A stretch of 64,000 nt of DNA, from the NCBI RefSeq assembly GCF_028640845.1, contig NC_080542.1:134223080-134287079 (forward strand). Reading direction: 5' to 3'. The notes beneath the pieces are model-generated. The model ran no database searches and was not told the DNA's origin. It saw only the letters and a list, made by a program, of their open reading frames with translations. A program made the translations under genes and the position numbers. The DNA is from Ahaetulla prasina. Its lineage: Eukaryota > Chordata > Lepidosauria > Squamata > Colubridae. Positions 43,130 to 54,485 of the stretch are shown in pieces; the first letter of the stretch is position 1; every line of letters begins with the position of its first letter.

Positions 43130-44557
43130 GTGGGAGCACGCGTTCGATGTCTGAAAGCGATCGCGTGCTCCGGCCCCTCAGTCCCTACCCGTTCCTCGGG
43201 TGGTCGTGATCCTCAGAGCTTGGATCTTCGGCTGATGTTATGTAATGCCCGGTCCGTGGTTAATAAGGCTCCTCTGATTTGCGACCTTATTCAGGGGGAG
43301 TCCGCGGACCTTATGGGTATTACGGAAACCTGGTTGGGCCCAGAGGGGGGGGTCCCCCTGGTTGAGATGTGCCCTCCAGGTTTCAGAGCATTTCATCAGC
43401 CGAGGGTCCAAGGAAGGGGTGGGGGGGTGGCGGTTGTTATCAAGGAGGATCTAGAGCCGAGGGAGGCCACTATTCCTCAGATTGCCGGTTGTGAATCCCT
43501 TTATGTGCGGTGGGGCTATAGGAATCAGTTGGGCTTGGTGATCGCGTACCTGGCTCCTTGCTGCGTGACCACAGCCCTGCCTGAGCTGTTGGAGGTACTT
43601 GCTGCTGTGGCGGTTGAGACCCCCAGACTTATTGTCATGGGGGATTTCAACCTGCCATCAGCTGGCTCGTCATCGACGGCAGCTCGGGAGTTCTTGGCTT
43701 CCATGACGGCCTTGGACCTGATTCGAGTAAATGATGGCCCTACGCACACGGGGGGAGGCACACTGGATCTGCTTTATATCTCTGGACAGTGGTTAAATGA
43801 TCTGGTATTAGATGACTTAGTAACGGAACCAATGTCATGGTCGGATCATTTTCTCCTTCGCCTAGACTTCCGAACCGCCATTCACCACCGCAGGGAGACG
43901 GAACCTATACGGTGGTTCCGTCCCAGGCGCCTGATGGACCCCGAGAGGTTCCTGACGGAGCTTGGGCCATTCCCTGAGGAACTGGCCCACGGCACGACTG
44001 AGGAACTGGTCGTGGCCTGGGAACAGGCCGGGGCCTTGGACCGTGTCGCGCCTTTGCGGCCTCTGACCCGGCGTAGATCTCGACCGGCCCCTTGGTTCTC
44101 CGAGGGGCTGAGGGAGATGAAACGCCGGAGAAGACGCCTGGAGAGCACCTGGAGGTCCAGTCGCTCCGAAACTGATCGGACACTAGTTAGGTCCTATTCT
44201 AGGACCTACCTAGTGGCAATGAGGGAAGCGAGGAGTTCCTACGCCTCCACCCTCATTGCATCGGCAGATAACTGCCCGGCCGCCCTGTTTCGGGTCACCC
44301 GCTCTCTCCTACATCAGGAGGTGCGGGATGACCCTTTGCAGGGACGAGCCGAGGAGTTTAGCGGTTATCTATACGATAAAATCGCTCAGCTGAGGGACGG
44401 TCTGGATCGAATTTGGGATGATCCAAGCGAGGGAGAGGAGGCACATCTTGTTGAGTCCATTTGGGATGAGTTTGACCCTATGGCTCCCGAGGACGTGGAC
44501 AGGTTGTTGGGGAGGCTTCACGGCACGACATGTTTACTGGACCCGTGCTCTTCCTGA
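43130..44557 (+). pseudogene. L2 endonuclease and linker, intact frame
   Basis: 475 codons with no stop. Endonuclease motifs in order: 'LRLMLCNARSVVNKAPLI' (Asn), 'DLMGITETWLGPEG' (Glu), 'GRGGGVAVVIKED', 'VMGDFNLPSAGSSS' (Asp-Asn), 'TLDLLYISGQWL' (Asp), 'SWSDHFLLRL' (Ser-Asp-His). After residue about 260 follows an Arg-rich linker. The start Met at 43130 is not certain: the frame may begin further upstream in a different phase (43154 end of the preceding frame). It stops at 44555-44557, and RT resumes in a shifted frame. Confidence 0.92.
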
Positions 44558-44578
44558 CTGGTACTGGCCACTCAGGAG

Positions 44579-45960
44579 GTGACACGAGGCTGGCTCCAGA
44601 GGATTATCAACGCTTCTTTGTTGGAAGGGGTTTTCCCTGCCGCCTTGAAAGAGGCGGTGGTGAGACCCCTCCTTAAGAAGCCCTCCCTGGACCCAGCTGT
44701 TTTGGGTAATTATCGTCCAGTCTCCAACCTTCGCTTCATTGCGAAGGTTGTAGAGAGTGCCGTGGCGCGACAGCTACCTCAGTACCTGGATGAAGACGTC
44801 TATCTAGACCCGTTCCAGTCCGGCTTCCGACCCGGATACAGCACGGAGACAGCTTTGGTCGCATTGGTGGATGATCTCTGGAGGGCTCGGGACAGGGGTT
44901 ATTCCTCTGCCCTGGTCCTATTAGACCTCTCAGCGCTCGATACCATCGACCATGGTATCTGCTGCGCCGGTTGGGGGATTGGGAGTGGAGGCACCGATAT
45001 CGGTGGTTCTCCTCCTATCTCTCTGACCGGTCGCAGACGGTGTTGACAGGGGGCAGAGGTCGACCGCGAGGGGCCTCACTTGTGGGGTCCCTCAGGGTCG
45101 ATTCTCTCGCCTTCTGTTCAACATCTACATGAAGCCGCTGGGTGAGATCATCAGTGGTTTCGGGTGAGATACCAGCAGTACGCTGATGACACCCAGCTGT
45201 ATTTTCCACCCCGGACCACCCCAATGAAGTTGTTGAAGTGCTGTCCCGGTGTTTGGAAGCCGACGGGTCTGGATGGGGAGAAACAGGCTCAAGCTTAATC
45301 CTCCAAGACGGAGTGGCTGTGGATGCCGGCACCCGATTCAGTCAGCTGCAGCCGCGCTGGCTGTTGGTGGCAGTTATTGGCCCCAAAGGATAGGGTGCGC
45401 AACTTAGGTGTCCTCCTGGACGATCGGCTGTCGCTTGAAGATCATTTGACGGCCGCTCCAGGGGGCCTTCCACCAGGTTCGCCTGGTCCGCAGTTGCGCC
45501 TTCCTTGATCGGGATGCCTTATGCACGGTCACTCATGCGCCTGCTACCTCTCGCTTGGATTACTGTAATGCTCTCTACATGGGCTCCCTTGAAGTGCGCC
45601 GGAGGCTTCAGTTAGTCCAGAATGCAGCTGCGCTGGTTATAGAGGGAGCTACACGTAGCTCCCATGTAACACCGATCCTGCGCAGGCTGCACTGGCTGCC
45701 TGTGGCTTTCGAGTGCACTTTAAGGTGTTGGTTATGACCTTTAAAGTGCTCCATGGCTTAGGACCTGGGTACTTACGGGACCGCCTGCTGCTACCACATG
45801 CCTCCCACCGACCCGACGCTCCCATAGAGAGGGACTTCTCAGGTGCCGTCCGCCAAACAATGCCGGCTGGCGGCCCCAGGAAGGGCCTTCTGTGGGGCAC
45901 CACACTCTGGAATGAGCTTCCCCGGTTTACGCCAAATACCTGACCTCCGGACATTTCGTC
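44579..45960 (+). pseudogene. L2 reverse transcriptase, multiply frameshifted
   Basis: The first part (44579-45046) has '[22 protein letters not shown]', '[23 protein letters not shown]' and '[10 protein letters not shown]'. Past 44935 there is a small deletion (frameshift) before the first catalytic Asp context, and the YADD zone (about 45180) is broken by several indels. Later pieces (45323-45508, 45555-45737, 45843-46046) retain 'LGVLLDDRL', 'LQLVQNAAALVIEGATRSSH', 'LHWLPVAF' and 'LRQIPDLRTFRHELK'. Confidence 0.88.
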
Positions 45961-46230
45961 ATGAACTAAAACACATCTTTTATCCGCTGGGCTGGCTTAA
46001 ATTAGTTTTAGGGGGAAATTTTATTAATTTTAAATGGGGTTTTTAGTATGGATAATTTTTTAATCTCAGGCTAATTTAATAAGTTTTTAAATGGTATTTT
46101 AATCTGTATATTGTGTTGTTTTACTTTTGCCTGTACACCGCCCTGAGTCCTTTGGGAGAAGGGCGGTATAAAAATTAAATAAAATAAATAAATAAATAAA
46201 TAAATAAACAATAACAACAACAACAACAAC

Positions 46231-47110
46231 GAGTTGGAAGGGACCTTGGAAGTCTTCTAGTCCAGCGGTCACCAACTGGTGATCTGTGGACCACTAGTGG
46301 TCTACGAGAAAATTTTGGTGCTCCACAGAAAAATTATTTGCATTTTTAATATTGCCCTAAATCAGAGGTCCTGAAACTACAACCCCTGGGATAGATAACG
46401 TGCAATGAACCCTTGTGTTGCTGCAGAGAGTCTCCTCCTTCAGGGTCTTTTTGTGCGGCTCTGAGGGGGACAGAAATTCCAACTTGAGGTCTGCTTCAGC
46501 ACCCTGGTGTGGGGCTTTCGGCAAAGGCTGGGGGGAAGCGCCGCTGGTGGAGAAGAGCTGGAGGGCATCATTCCAGAGGGACTGCCTAATGGCCTGGAAC
46601 TGGCTGACCATCTCAGCCTGCTGAGCCTCCAGACACCAGTACTTGGCCTTGCACTCCCACAGGTCTTCCCTCTACTTGGAAAGCCTATGCTCCTAGTCCT
46701 CAGTGAGCCTCTCAGCTTCTACTGAGTCTCCTTCTCGGTCAGATCCAATTTGAACTAAGTTGCTTTGCCACTCTTGCTCATGGTGGCTGCTTAGGTCCAG
46801 CAACTGCTTTCTTTTGGGTCCCTAAGGAGCCCGGGTGGGGAGGTGAGGAGTGACTGGGAGGAGAGGGGCGGGTAGAGGCCAGCGAGGCACCCCTCAATGT
46901 GAGTGACATTGAGTTGGCCACACCCACCCAGTCACATGACCACCTAGACATGCCAACCCAGCTGGTCATTAGGCATATTAGTGGTCCATGTGATTTAAAA
47001 TTATGAATTCAGCGGTCCCTAAGGTCCGAAAAGGTTGGGGACCTCTGTTCTAGTCCAACCCCCTGACAGGCAGGAAACTCCACACCACTTCAATCTTAAC
47101 AAAACTTTAC
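46231..47110 (-). mobile_element. CR1 3' end interrupted by a hAT
   Basis: 46231-46262 ('gagttggaagggaccttggaagtcttctag') and 47048-47110 ('ttctagtccaaccccctgacaggcagg') are the two halves of a minus-strand CR1 terminus, separated by the hAT at 46263-47047. Confidence 0.82.
46263..47047. mobile_element. 785-bp non-autonomous hAT
   Basis: Perfect 8-bp duplication TTCTAGTC (46255-46262 and 47048-47055). Ends cagcggtcaccaac and gttggggacctctg. An internal block at about 46895-46975 ('gagtgacattgagttggcc') is shared with 4373-4736. No transposase domain; overlapping frames near 46415-46725 are not recognised. Confidence 0.87.
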
Positions 47111-47600
47111 CTAACTCTAATCTCAAGATGTTTTTTGGGGGGGTTCAGTTTCATTTGCATCCCTTATGACAACAAAAGTGGAACATCTTACATCACGCAT
47201 GTAGGCTCTTAGAAACATCAATACTTGTGTCTCCCAGGTTAGCACAAAATATTCATCATGAATTGCTAACCAGATAACCTCCAAAGGGTCTTCCTTTCCT
47301 TCAGATAACATTTTGCACTGACTGCTTGACCTAAACGTAGTCATATGCTTTGTGATATCACTAATGGGTTTGTCATTATCCATTTTTACCCAATTTTGGT
47401 TAATTTACCCAGGCTTGTCAAACACTGTTCTAGACATTATGATTATGAGATCGGCAATGAGAAAATTACTTTGAGACTGATGAATGAATTTAGAAAGATT
47501 CCCACGCTAGCACCTTATCAGAAGCAGATTAAAAGGTATTAAGAACGTTATTGTAAGAAAATAAATATTTAAGTGAACTAAAACATTAATTAACAAATTA
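47111..47600. other. Unassigned DNA
   Basis: No recognised gene or repeat; frames of about 65-86 codons have no known domain. Confidence 0.4.
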
Positions 47601-47719
47601 AAAGAATTTGATTCATTAGCAGGTTTTAAGATCAACAAATACAAGACAAAGAAGTTAACAAAAACATGAAAATAGAAGATCAAATGGAATTGATTACCCA
47701 AACGGGTTTTAAGGTAGAG

Positions 47720-48258
47720 AAGAAGGTAAAGCGTTTTGTTGTCACTGTGACTACTATTTCAAAATAGCAATGTTAAAGCATGGAATGAGGTTAAAAATGA
47801 CATGTTAAGATGGGAGAAACTACAACTGTCATTGCTAGGGAGAATTTCTATGATAAAAGTGAATGTCTTGCCTAGAATGATGTTTTTATTTCAGACAATA
47901 TCTGTTTTGACAAGTGATGCACCGCTTAAACAGTGGCAGAAAGATGCATCTAAATTTGTGTGACATGGGTGAATTAAATATAAGGTGTTATAAGATGCAA
48001 AGGAAAGAGGGGCGGTTCAGTTTACCTGATTAGAAATTGTATTTTGCAGCTTGCTGTTTTATTTGGAGGAAAGAGTGGAGGCTACTGAAAAACAGAAGGC
48101 TTTGGGAGTTAGACCTGAAATTTGGATGGATATTTATGATAGAACATCAGAGTTTAAAATGGATTTTAAAAATCATTACATTAGACATGCCACATTGAGA
48201 ATATGGAATAGATACAAACCTTTGTGATTCTTAGCAAGACAGGATATAATAGGTAAAC
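47720..48258 (+). pseudogene. L1 ORF2 C-terminal fragment, degraded
   Basis: Short readable pieces separated by stops: 'MFLFQTISVLTSDAPLKQWQKDASKFV' (split here as MFLFQTISVL and TSDAPLKQWQ) and 'EGRFSLPD', 'WILKI', matching L1 ORF2 before its C-terminal zinc region. Continues, after an L2 tail and a SINE, near 49260. 5'-truncated and many times broken. Confidence 0.65.
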
Positions 48259-48345
48259 ACAAATGGCTAACTTATAGCAATTAGCACTAGTACTTGTGGT
48301 GTACAAATGGCTAACTTATAGCAATTAGCATTAGTACTCTGTGGG
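48259..48345. repeat. 44-bp direct duplication
   Basis: 'acaaatggctaacttatagc' and the following 24 bases recur 44 bases later (starts 48259 and 48303) with a single visible change (cactag / cattag). Confidence 0.85.
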
Positions 48346-48657
48346 GGCTCCCACCCTCTGGAACGAACTTCCCCCGGGTTTACGCCAAATACCTGACCTT
48401 TGGACCTTCCGCCACGAATTGAAAACACATCTATTTATTCGCGCGGGGCTGGCTTAAATTTTATTGGTTTTAAATTTTCTATTATTAATTTTAAGGGTTT
48501 TTTTAGTTTTATATATTTTAAAGTTTTTAGGCCAACTATATAATAAGTTTTTTAATCCGTATTTTAATTGTATATTGTACCGTTTGTTTTACCTTGGCTG
48601 TACACCGCCCTGAGTCCTTCGGGAGAAGGGCGGTATAAAAATCGAATAAATAATAAT
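48345..48657 (+). mobile_element. L2 3' end fragment
   Basis: 'ccctctggaacgaacttcccccggg' through 'cgccctgagtccttcgggagaagggcggtataaaaat' and an (AAT)n tail. Encodes only the last residues of the RT protein ('RTFRHELK'-like). Inserted within old L1 sequence. Confidence 0.85.
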
Positions 48658-48900
48658 AATAATAATACTTAGATTTATATACTGCTTTGTAGTGCTTTAC
48701 GGCCTGCTCTAAGTGGTTTATAAATGTCAACATATTGCCCCCAAAAATCTGGGTCCTCATTTTACCAGCCTCAGAAGGATGGACGACTGAATCAACCACG
48801 AGCTGGTCAGGATCAAACTCCTGGCTGTGGAATTGGCCAGGATTGAACTCCTGGCTGTGGAATGCAATATTGCATTCTAACCACTAAGCCACAAGGGCTG
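48657..48900 (-). mobile_element. tRNA-derived SINE (type B)
   Basis: Same body as 17811-18040: 'gctttacggcctgctctaagtgg', 'ctgggtcctcattttacc', and a tRNA-like end 'tctaaccactaagccac'. A short internal duplication ('gaactcctggctgtggaat'). Confidence 0.72.
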
Positions 48901-49259
48901 ATGGTGAGATACTAAAACTTTGCCAAGGGCAATGAAAAATAAAAGCAAGAGGAAAAACTGAGGAGGACATAATTGCCAATGGTGTTCTTATTTACAATTA
49001 TTAGAAAAATGTCTAGTAGACAAAAGAATTTTAAAGATTGCAAGACTGAGTTTGAGATGGAATTATGTACAAATGCTGAAGATGTAATTGTTAAAATGTA
49101 CACACTTTTACTGGTGTCAAACAGAAGAACGAATGAAAGAATGAATTATAAAGTGTGCTAAAATGTTTTAACAAACACTTGTGGTGGGAAAAAGAAAACA
49201 CATTCATATTTTCAGAGACAAATTATAAGGAACTCCCTGTTTAAAGTCTGGGTAAAGAT

Positions 49260-49890
49260 TAAAAAAAATAAGTACATGAAAATCCCAAACTGGTTATCGA
49301 CAATGGAGGCAATGACACATCCAAATACAAGAAATATTAATAAAATGGTAATTTATTCAAAAATTTTAGACAAAAAAGGAGAATTAAAATCAGTGCAACT
49401 GTTGAAAAAGCAAGTAATAAATATAGAATGGTGGCCCTGCCTACAAATTAAAATGAGACTAAAAAAAGACCATGAGAAACAATTGGAACTGGATAAAATT
49501 TTATTAGGAATGGGGGGAAAATGATTACAAAGTTATATAATTTTTTACTAAGATATAAAATGGAGGAAGAAATAGTAAAAGTAATAATGATTAGTTGGGC
49601 TAGGAACCCTGGGCATAACATAGAATTAGAACAGTGGGACAAACTATGGACAAGGAACTATAAACTTACAACAGCAGTTGCCTACAAAGAAAACCACTAT
49701 AAAATGTTTTATAGGTGGCATTTGCACCCAGCAAAATTGGCCAAAATGTACCCAAATTTATCCCCCAAATGCTAGAGATGCAATCACAAATTTGGAACAT
49801 TCAACCACATGTGATGGATGTGCTTCATCACAAGGAAGCATTAGTGCAAAATTCAAAAATGGCTGGAAGAAATTACAGAGCAAAAAAAAA
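49260..49890 (+). pseudogene. L1 ORF2 C-terminal end, degraded
   Basis: Pieces 'KKQVINIEWWPCLQIKMRLKKD', 'EEEIVKVIMISWARNPGHNIE', 'QWDKLWTRNYKLTTAVAYKENHYKMFYRWHLHPAKLAKMY' match the last part of L1 ORF2 just before the CCHC end, comparable to 40740-40900. Broken by frameshifts and joined to CR1 sequence at about 49890. Confidence 0.78.
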
Positions 49891-50663
49891 AAAAAGATAG
49901 GCTCAAGATACAGAAGGATCTTCACAGACTTGAACATTGGGTACTATCTAACAAAGTGAAATTCAATAGTGAAAAAAGTAAGGTTCTACATTTAGGCAAA
50001 AAAAAAACCCAAAATGCACAGGTACCATATATGTGGTACCTTGCTCAGTAGTAGTAACTGTGAGAGGGATCTTGGAGTCCTAGTGGACAACCATTTAGAT
50101 ATGAGCCAGCAGTGTGCAGCAGCTGCCAAAGAAGCTAACACAGTTCTGGGCTGCATAAACAGAGGGATGTAATCAACCGCATTCAGTTTTGGTTACCATG
50201 ATGTAAAAAAGATGTTGAGACTCTAGAAAGAGTGCAGAGAAGAGCAACAAAAATGATTAGGGGACTGGAGGCTAAAACATATGAAGAACAGCTGCAGGAA
50301 CTGGGTATGTCTAGTTTAATGAAAAGAAGGACTAGGGGAGACATGATAGCAGTGTTCCAATATTTCAGGGATTGTCACAAAGAAGAGGGAGTCAAACTAT
50401 TCTCCAAAGCACCTGAGGGTAAAACAAGAAACAATGGGTGGAAACTAATGAAGGAGAGAAGCAACTTAGAACTAAGGAGAAATTTCTTGACAGTTAGAGC
50501 AATTGATAAGTGGAGCAACTTGCCTGCAGAAGTTGTGAATGCTCCAACACTGGAAATTTTTAAGAAGATGTTGGATAACCATTTGTGTGAAGTGGTGTAG
50601 GGTTTCCTGCCTGGGCAGGGGGTTGGACTGGAAGACCTCCAAGGTCCCTTCCAACTCTGTTAT
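49890..50663 (+). pseudogene. CR1 LINE 3' part
   Basis: Early stretch (to 50200) decays with stops around '[11 protein letters not shown]'-like text; the later frame 50232-50600 is open: 'RRATKMIRGLEAKTYEEQL', 'GMSSLMKRRTRGDMIAVFQY', 'EEGVKLFSKAPEGKTRNNGW', 'RRNFLTVRAIDKWSNLPAEVV', 'MLDNHLCEVV' then stop, the normal CR1 C-terminus. 3' UTR 'gggcagggggttggactggaagacc' and (ATT)n. No RT core. Confidence 0.9.
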
Positions 50664-50728
50664 TATTATTACTATTATAAATACCTGACTGCATATAGTT
50701 AGAGCCCAATGATATGTTAAGGTTAACA

Positions 50729-51504
50729 CAGGGGTGAAATGCGATGTCATGTCCCACTCCCCCCCGACGACCGGGTCTGGGAAGTCTGTATCAAGCGTGG
50801 CCATGAAGCCTCTGCAGCTTTGCCAAATTCCTTTCAGATTTCTCAGGCAGGCAGGAATCCAAGGTGTGACTTCAGCAAACGAGATGAGGCTTTGCTTGAC
50901 TCAAGGAATGCCAAAAAGCAGATCCTTTATATAGGCCATGGGGTGTGGCTCCATGACTCAGCACTTATCCAGGCCTGCCCCTCCCTTCCTTCTGCTGACG
51001 TCACCTCTCAAGTCTCCGGAAGTGGGAATCCGTCCACTGTAAATTCCCTTCCTCCAGATCTGCTGCCAGCAATTCTAACACGTGGCTGGCTTCGTGCTCA
51101 CACGCTGTAAGAGTGAGGTTTGTTTGTTCATTCCTGACATTCTGTCCGGGCATGGCGCCAGGGCTGGGGGATGGATGCATGCCAGGCCGTTCCTCTTCAT
51201 TATCAGACTCTGAATCTGATAGCAGGCCCGGCAGGAGGAGGGAGGGGCCCGGCTGAGGAGAAGAGGGCGGGCAAGGCACAACATGCTATGACAATCAGCT
51301 GTGCCGCAAGATCGTCAGAACCTCTTTTTTACTTTTTTAAAGCATTTTTTACTACCTATTTGCCCAAACTGGTAGTAAAAAAATGCTTTAAAAAGTTTTT
51401 TAAAAGTTGACCATGCCCACCTAGTCACATGACCCCCTGCCAAGCCATACCCACCAAGCCACGTCCACAGAACCAGTAGGGAAAATTTTTGAATTTCACC
51501 ACTG
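50729..51504. mobile_element. hAT element carrying a solo LTR
   Basis: Perfect 8-bp duplication GGTTAACA (50721-50728 and 51505-51512). Left end caggggtgaaatgc, right end gaatttcaccactg. The LTR at 50745-51283 is nested inside, just 16 bases from the left end. Confidence 0.88.
50745..51283 (-). mobile_element. Solo LTR nested in the hAT (539 bp)
   Basis: On the minus strand it starts TGTTGTGCC and ends GGGACATGACA (TG...CA), with near-identical 5-bp flanks TGCGA and TGCTA. A TATA box (cctatataaagg on minus, near 50930) and the 'ccacaccccatggcc' core are shared with 21117-21604. An open frame from its fourth base encodes an acidic stretch (SDSESDNEEERPGM). Confidence 0.85.
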
Positions 51505-51512
51505 GGTTAACA

Positions 51513-53110
51513 CTTATCTAAATCAACTCAACAAAACAGATATAAAAAATAATGACAAGGACAGGAGATTTCAAAGTACCAGGTAAACACAATTCTGAAT
51601 CTTATTTGTTTCTACTCTCTTCCCATTTTCTGTCTTTGACTGGTTAGCAGATTTAAGCCAATAATGACGTAACAAAGGTTCTTCAAGACAAGAACCAAAG
51701 GCCACACTGCTAGCCTCTTGGAGGGAAGTGTCTCATTTGCAAAGTTGTAGAACATCAGTGGCTTGATAAAATGGTGTTGGAGTTGCCCTCATTGAGAATT
51801 TCCAATTCTACTAGAAGCAAAATTAGTTTTTCTCAATGTTCTGCCAGATTGGCCATGAGCTTTCAAGTTAGAAGGATGTTAGGAGCATCAATGGGAATGT
51901 AGTGGATTCAAGTGAGGTGTTCAAGATTTTTAATGGACCTCCCTCCTACCTCAAAAATACAAATAAGTTTTCTAACATCACTGACTGGTTTATTTCATAC
52001 TAAAGAAGAATTGCAGATTTTCATAAGGTTGAGTATGCTTTCTTATTCACACCAGAAATTAGATTTAGTCTTCAGGTATTAAAAAAATAAAAATAAAGAA
52101 CAGGCAACATTTTCATGCCTTTGTGGACAGCTGATGCTGCAGTGAGCCGTAAAATGGGAAATCACTTATATAGGCAGAACGAGGAATTTCTTAGGAGTGG
52201 ATTGCAGGCATTTCTTTTTTTTCTTTGATTGTTTCAGGTTTGCATTATAGTTGATGTGTCTCAAAATCATGTCACAGACTTTCTTCTGTTATTTATTTAT
52301 TTATTTATTGAGAGCATTAACTTTTGGATGCACTAAAATAAAGAAAGACATTAAGGGACACGTTCAATCTTGAGGAATAATTATTACTCCAGTTTCCATC
52401 CTGGCTCCAGTATCCTAGATGGGAGAAAAAAAAACACCACAGTATTTTTCCTAATATTGAGATTGATTGTAGAAAGATAAAAGGCTATTAGATCAAAAAG
52501 GGAAATATTGATTAAGATTAATGTTATAATATTATATTATATTAAACTAATAAATAAAATATTGTATTGTGATATTAAGTTTTTCTTCTTGTTTGATTAA
52601 TGACCAGGCTTAGAGGACTCAACTATTTCCCCACAAAATATAGACAATTCTGAATTTCCCCAGCGGAATGTGGTTTCATCAGCAATGCCCAAAGAAAGAT
52701 GGCCTATGATATTCCAGATCTGATGAATACTAGCTTTCCAAAATTCCATTCAATATAGTTATGGAAACCCTTGTAAGCGGCAATTCAGCAAAATTTGGAC
52801 TATGTGAATGTTAGTTCTCATATGGCAAAATATTTCAATGCAAAGAACAGATGGAATCTTATTTCCCACCCTTATTTTTCACTTTATTAGATTTTATACA
52901 GTAAGCAGAACTTTCATTTGATACTCCGTGGAATTCTGGGTTTAAACTTTTCTATAATTAACTTTATTTAACAGAATTGAATTGGTTCCAATCCAGTCTT
53001 CTGGGAGAATTCTGACCCTCACGGCATAATCCTGTACTAGAAAACAGATTTCAACTTCATCTTTTCCATTATCAAGTTAGACTTCATATTTAACTAGTTT
53101 ATCTTATACT
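51513..53110. other. Unassigned AT-rich DNA
   Basis: No gene recognised. Includes an ATTT run near 52290-52306. No clear repeat family. Confidence 0.4.
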
Positions 53111-53117
53111 AAATTAA

Positions 53118-53153
53118 TTGTATGTATGTATGCATGCATGTATGTATGTATGC
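53118..53153. repeat. (ATGT/ATGC)n microsatellite
   Basis: gtatgtatgtatgcatgcatgt-type run directly before the element below. Confidence 0.85.
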
Positions 53154-53156
53154 AAG

Positions 53157-53610
53157 TTTTGGTATGTTCAGGTCTTTTCCCATGTAAGATTGGAAGTATT
53201 TAGGCAACGTTTCGATGAGATCTCACTCATCATCTTCAGGCTTTGGCTTTGTTCTCGGAACCAGACCAGGGCCCAAAATGCTACTTCCCACACAAACATC
53301 AACCCCATTAACCAATTAGCAACACAGCCAACCAATCAGGCTGCAACAGCGAGGCCAGCAATTCAAAAAATTCCATTAACCAATCAATATGTAGCAACAC
53401 AGCCAACCAATCAGCTTGCAACAGCTAGGCCTGCAATTCAAAAAACACCCCCCACACCAGTATTTATAGAGAAACAGCAGTTAAAATCCACACTTTGCTC
53501 ACATAAGAACAAAGCCAAAGCCTGAAGATGATGAGTGAGATTGCATCGAAACATTGCCTAAATACTTCCAATCTTACACGGGAAAAGACCCGAACATACC
53601 AAAAACCCCA
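53157..53610. mobile_element. Element with 100-bp inverted ends, Penelope-like, promoter-like centre
   Basis: Left arm 53157-53254 and right arm 53508-53608 are inverted copies (ggtatgttcaggtcttttccc / gggaaaagacccgaacatacc). The centre has two 65-80-bp direct repeats (53307-53374, 53382-53446), each with ACCAAT boxes (four in total) and then 'tatttatag' near 53461. No protein is encoded. Each arm has a 'gatgatgag..catcgaaac' stretch on the sense strand of the arm. Class Penelope-like is an inference by analogy with 4790-5521. Confidence 0.55.
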
Positions 53611-53640
53611 TATATATACCTGTGAAAACCTACAAAAACA

Positions 53641-53646
<6 letters not shown>

Positions 53647-53722
<76 letters not shown>
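53647..53722. repeat. (TA)n microsatellite
   Basis: About 38 TA units. It generates the spurious Ile-Tyr open frames on both strands. Confidence 0.95.
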
Positions 53723-53726
<4 letters not shown>

Positions 53727-53963
53727 AGAAGCTTGTAAGCAGATAATAAGCAACAGCACCTTTCTGCTTCTCTTTTTTCTGCAATTGATTGAGAAGTGTT
53801 TGTCTGTAATATTTCAGATAACATACAGCTATCAAGTCTAGCAGTCATTGATTGCCTTATCCCTCATGATCTAATTCCCATTTAAATCTGACCTGACTGG
53901 TAGAATGACAGGCAGGAAAGCAGGCAGACAGACAGACACATATTTTGTGCCATCAAGTCAGTG

Positions 53964-54087
53964 TCTATGGAGACTCTCAGTTATCAGGTCATGGTTGTTT
54001 CAAAGGCACTTTTTCAAGAGGCAAATGGACTTTCTTTCAGAAAGTCGCCTTTCAGTTGCCTCTTGAATAAGTAACTTTGGGACATTG
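53964..54087 (-). mobile_element. Hairpin-only Penelope-like copy
   Basis: 8-bp direct repeat AGTCAGTG (53956-53963 and 54088-54095). Arms 'ctttttcaagaggcaaatgg' and 'agttgcctcttgaataag', with the one-sided tail 'tctatggagactctcag' now on the left, so the copy is inverted relative to 10294-10460. Only about 10 bases separate the arms. Confidence 0.7.
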
Positions 54088-54485
54088 AGTCAGTGATTAC
54101 TTTGGAACTTCCTGGACATGTCAATGATTTTGGACGTGGCTTGCCATTGCCTCCTTCCTGGGTGACCCTAAGAAAAAGTGACTAGACCAAGGTCCCTAGC
54201 TGGCTTTGTGCCCAAATTGGGATTAGAATTTATGATTTCAAGTTTGATGCCTTAATCACTACACCAAACTGGGTGGTCTCTGTGATTTTTAAGATCCAGG
54301 AATTATAGTTTCCAATGGACTACAGTAGATCTCAGTTAATCTTGTATAAATGACATTTCTAAAGTAATTTGTACAAGACAAACCAGATAGCAATATATTT
54401 GGCAATAGAGAAGAGAAGGAGGAAAAAATTCTACTCTCAGCATTAGCACACATGGCCAGTAGAACAAGTATTAAGGGACAATAAG

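Larger units (their letters stand above)
42882..46206 (+). mobile_element. Near-full-length L2 LINE (ORF2-bearing)
   Basis: A G-rich 5' region (42882-43130), endonuclease, RT, C-terminal segment, and 3' end 'cgccctgagtcctttgggagaagggcggtataaaaatt' with (AAAT)n. Flanked by AAC arrays on both sides. Frames are intact in the first half and progressively broken after 45000. Far more GC-rich than its surroundings. Confidence 0.92.

Noticed and set aside
46415..46725. Overlapping frames as an exon
   Set aside because: They lie wholly inside a hAT element with perfect target duplications and have no known domain.
49998..50045. Near-palindrome ggtaccatatatgtggtacc as an operator
   Set aside because: It lies in decayed CR1 sequence in a vertebrate genome and is a short imperfect palindrome with no context for such a role.
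53528..53848. Open frames rich in Ile-Tyr on both strands
   Set aside because: They are translations of the (TA)n run.
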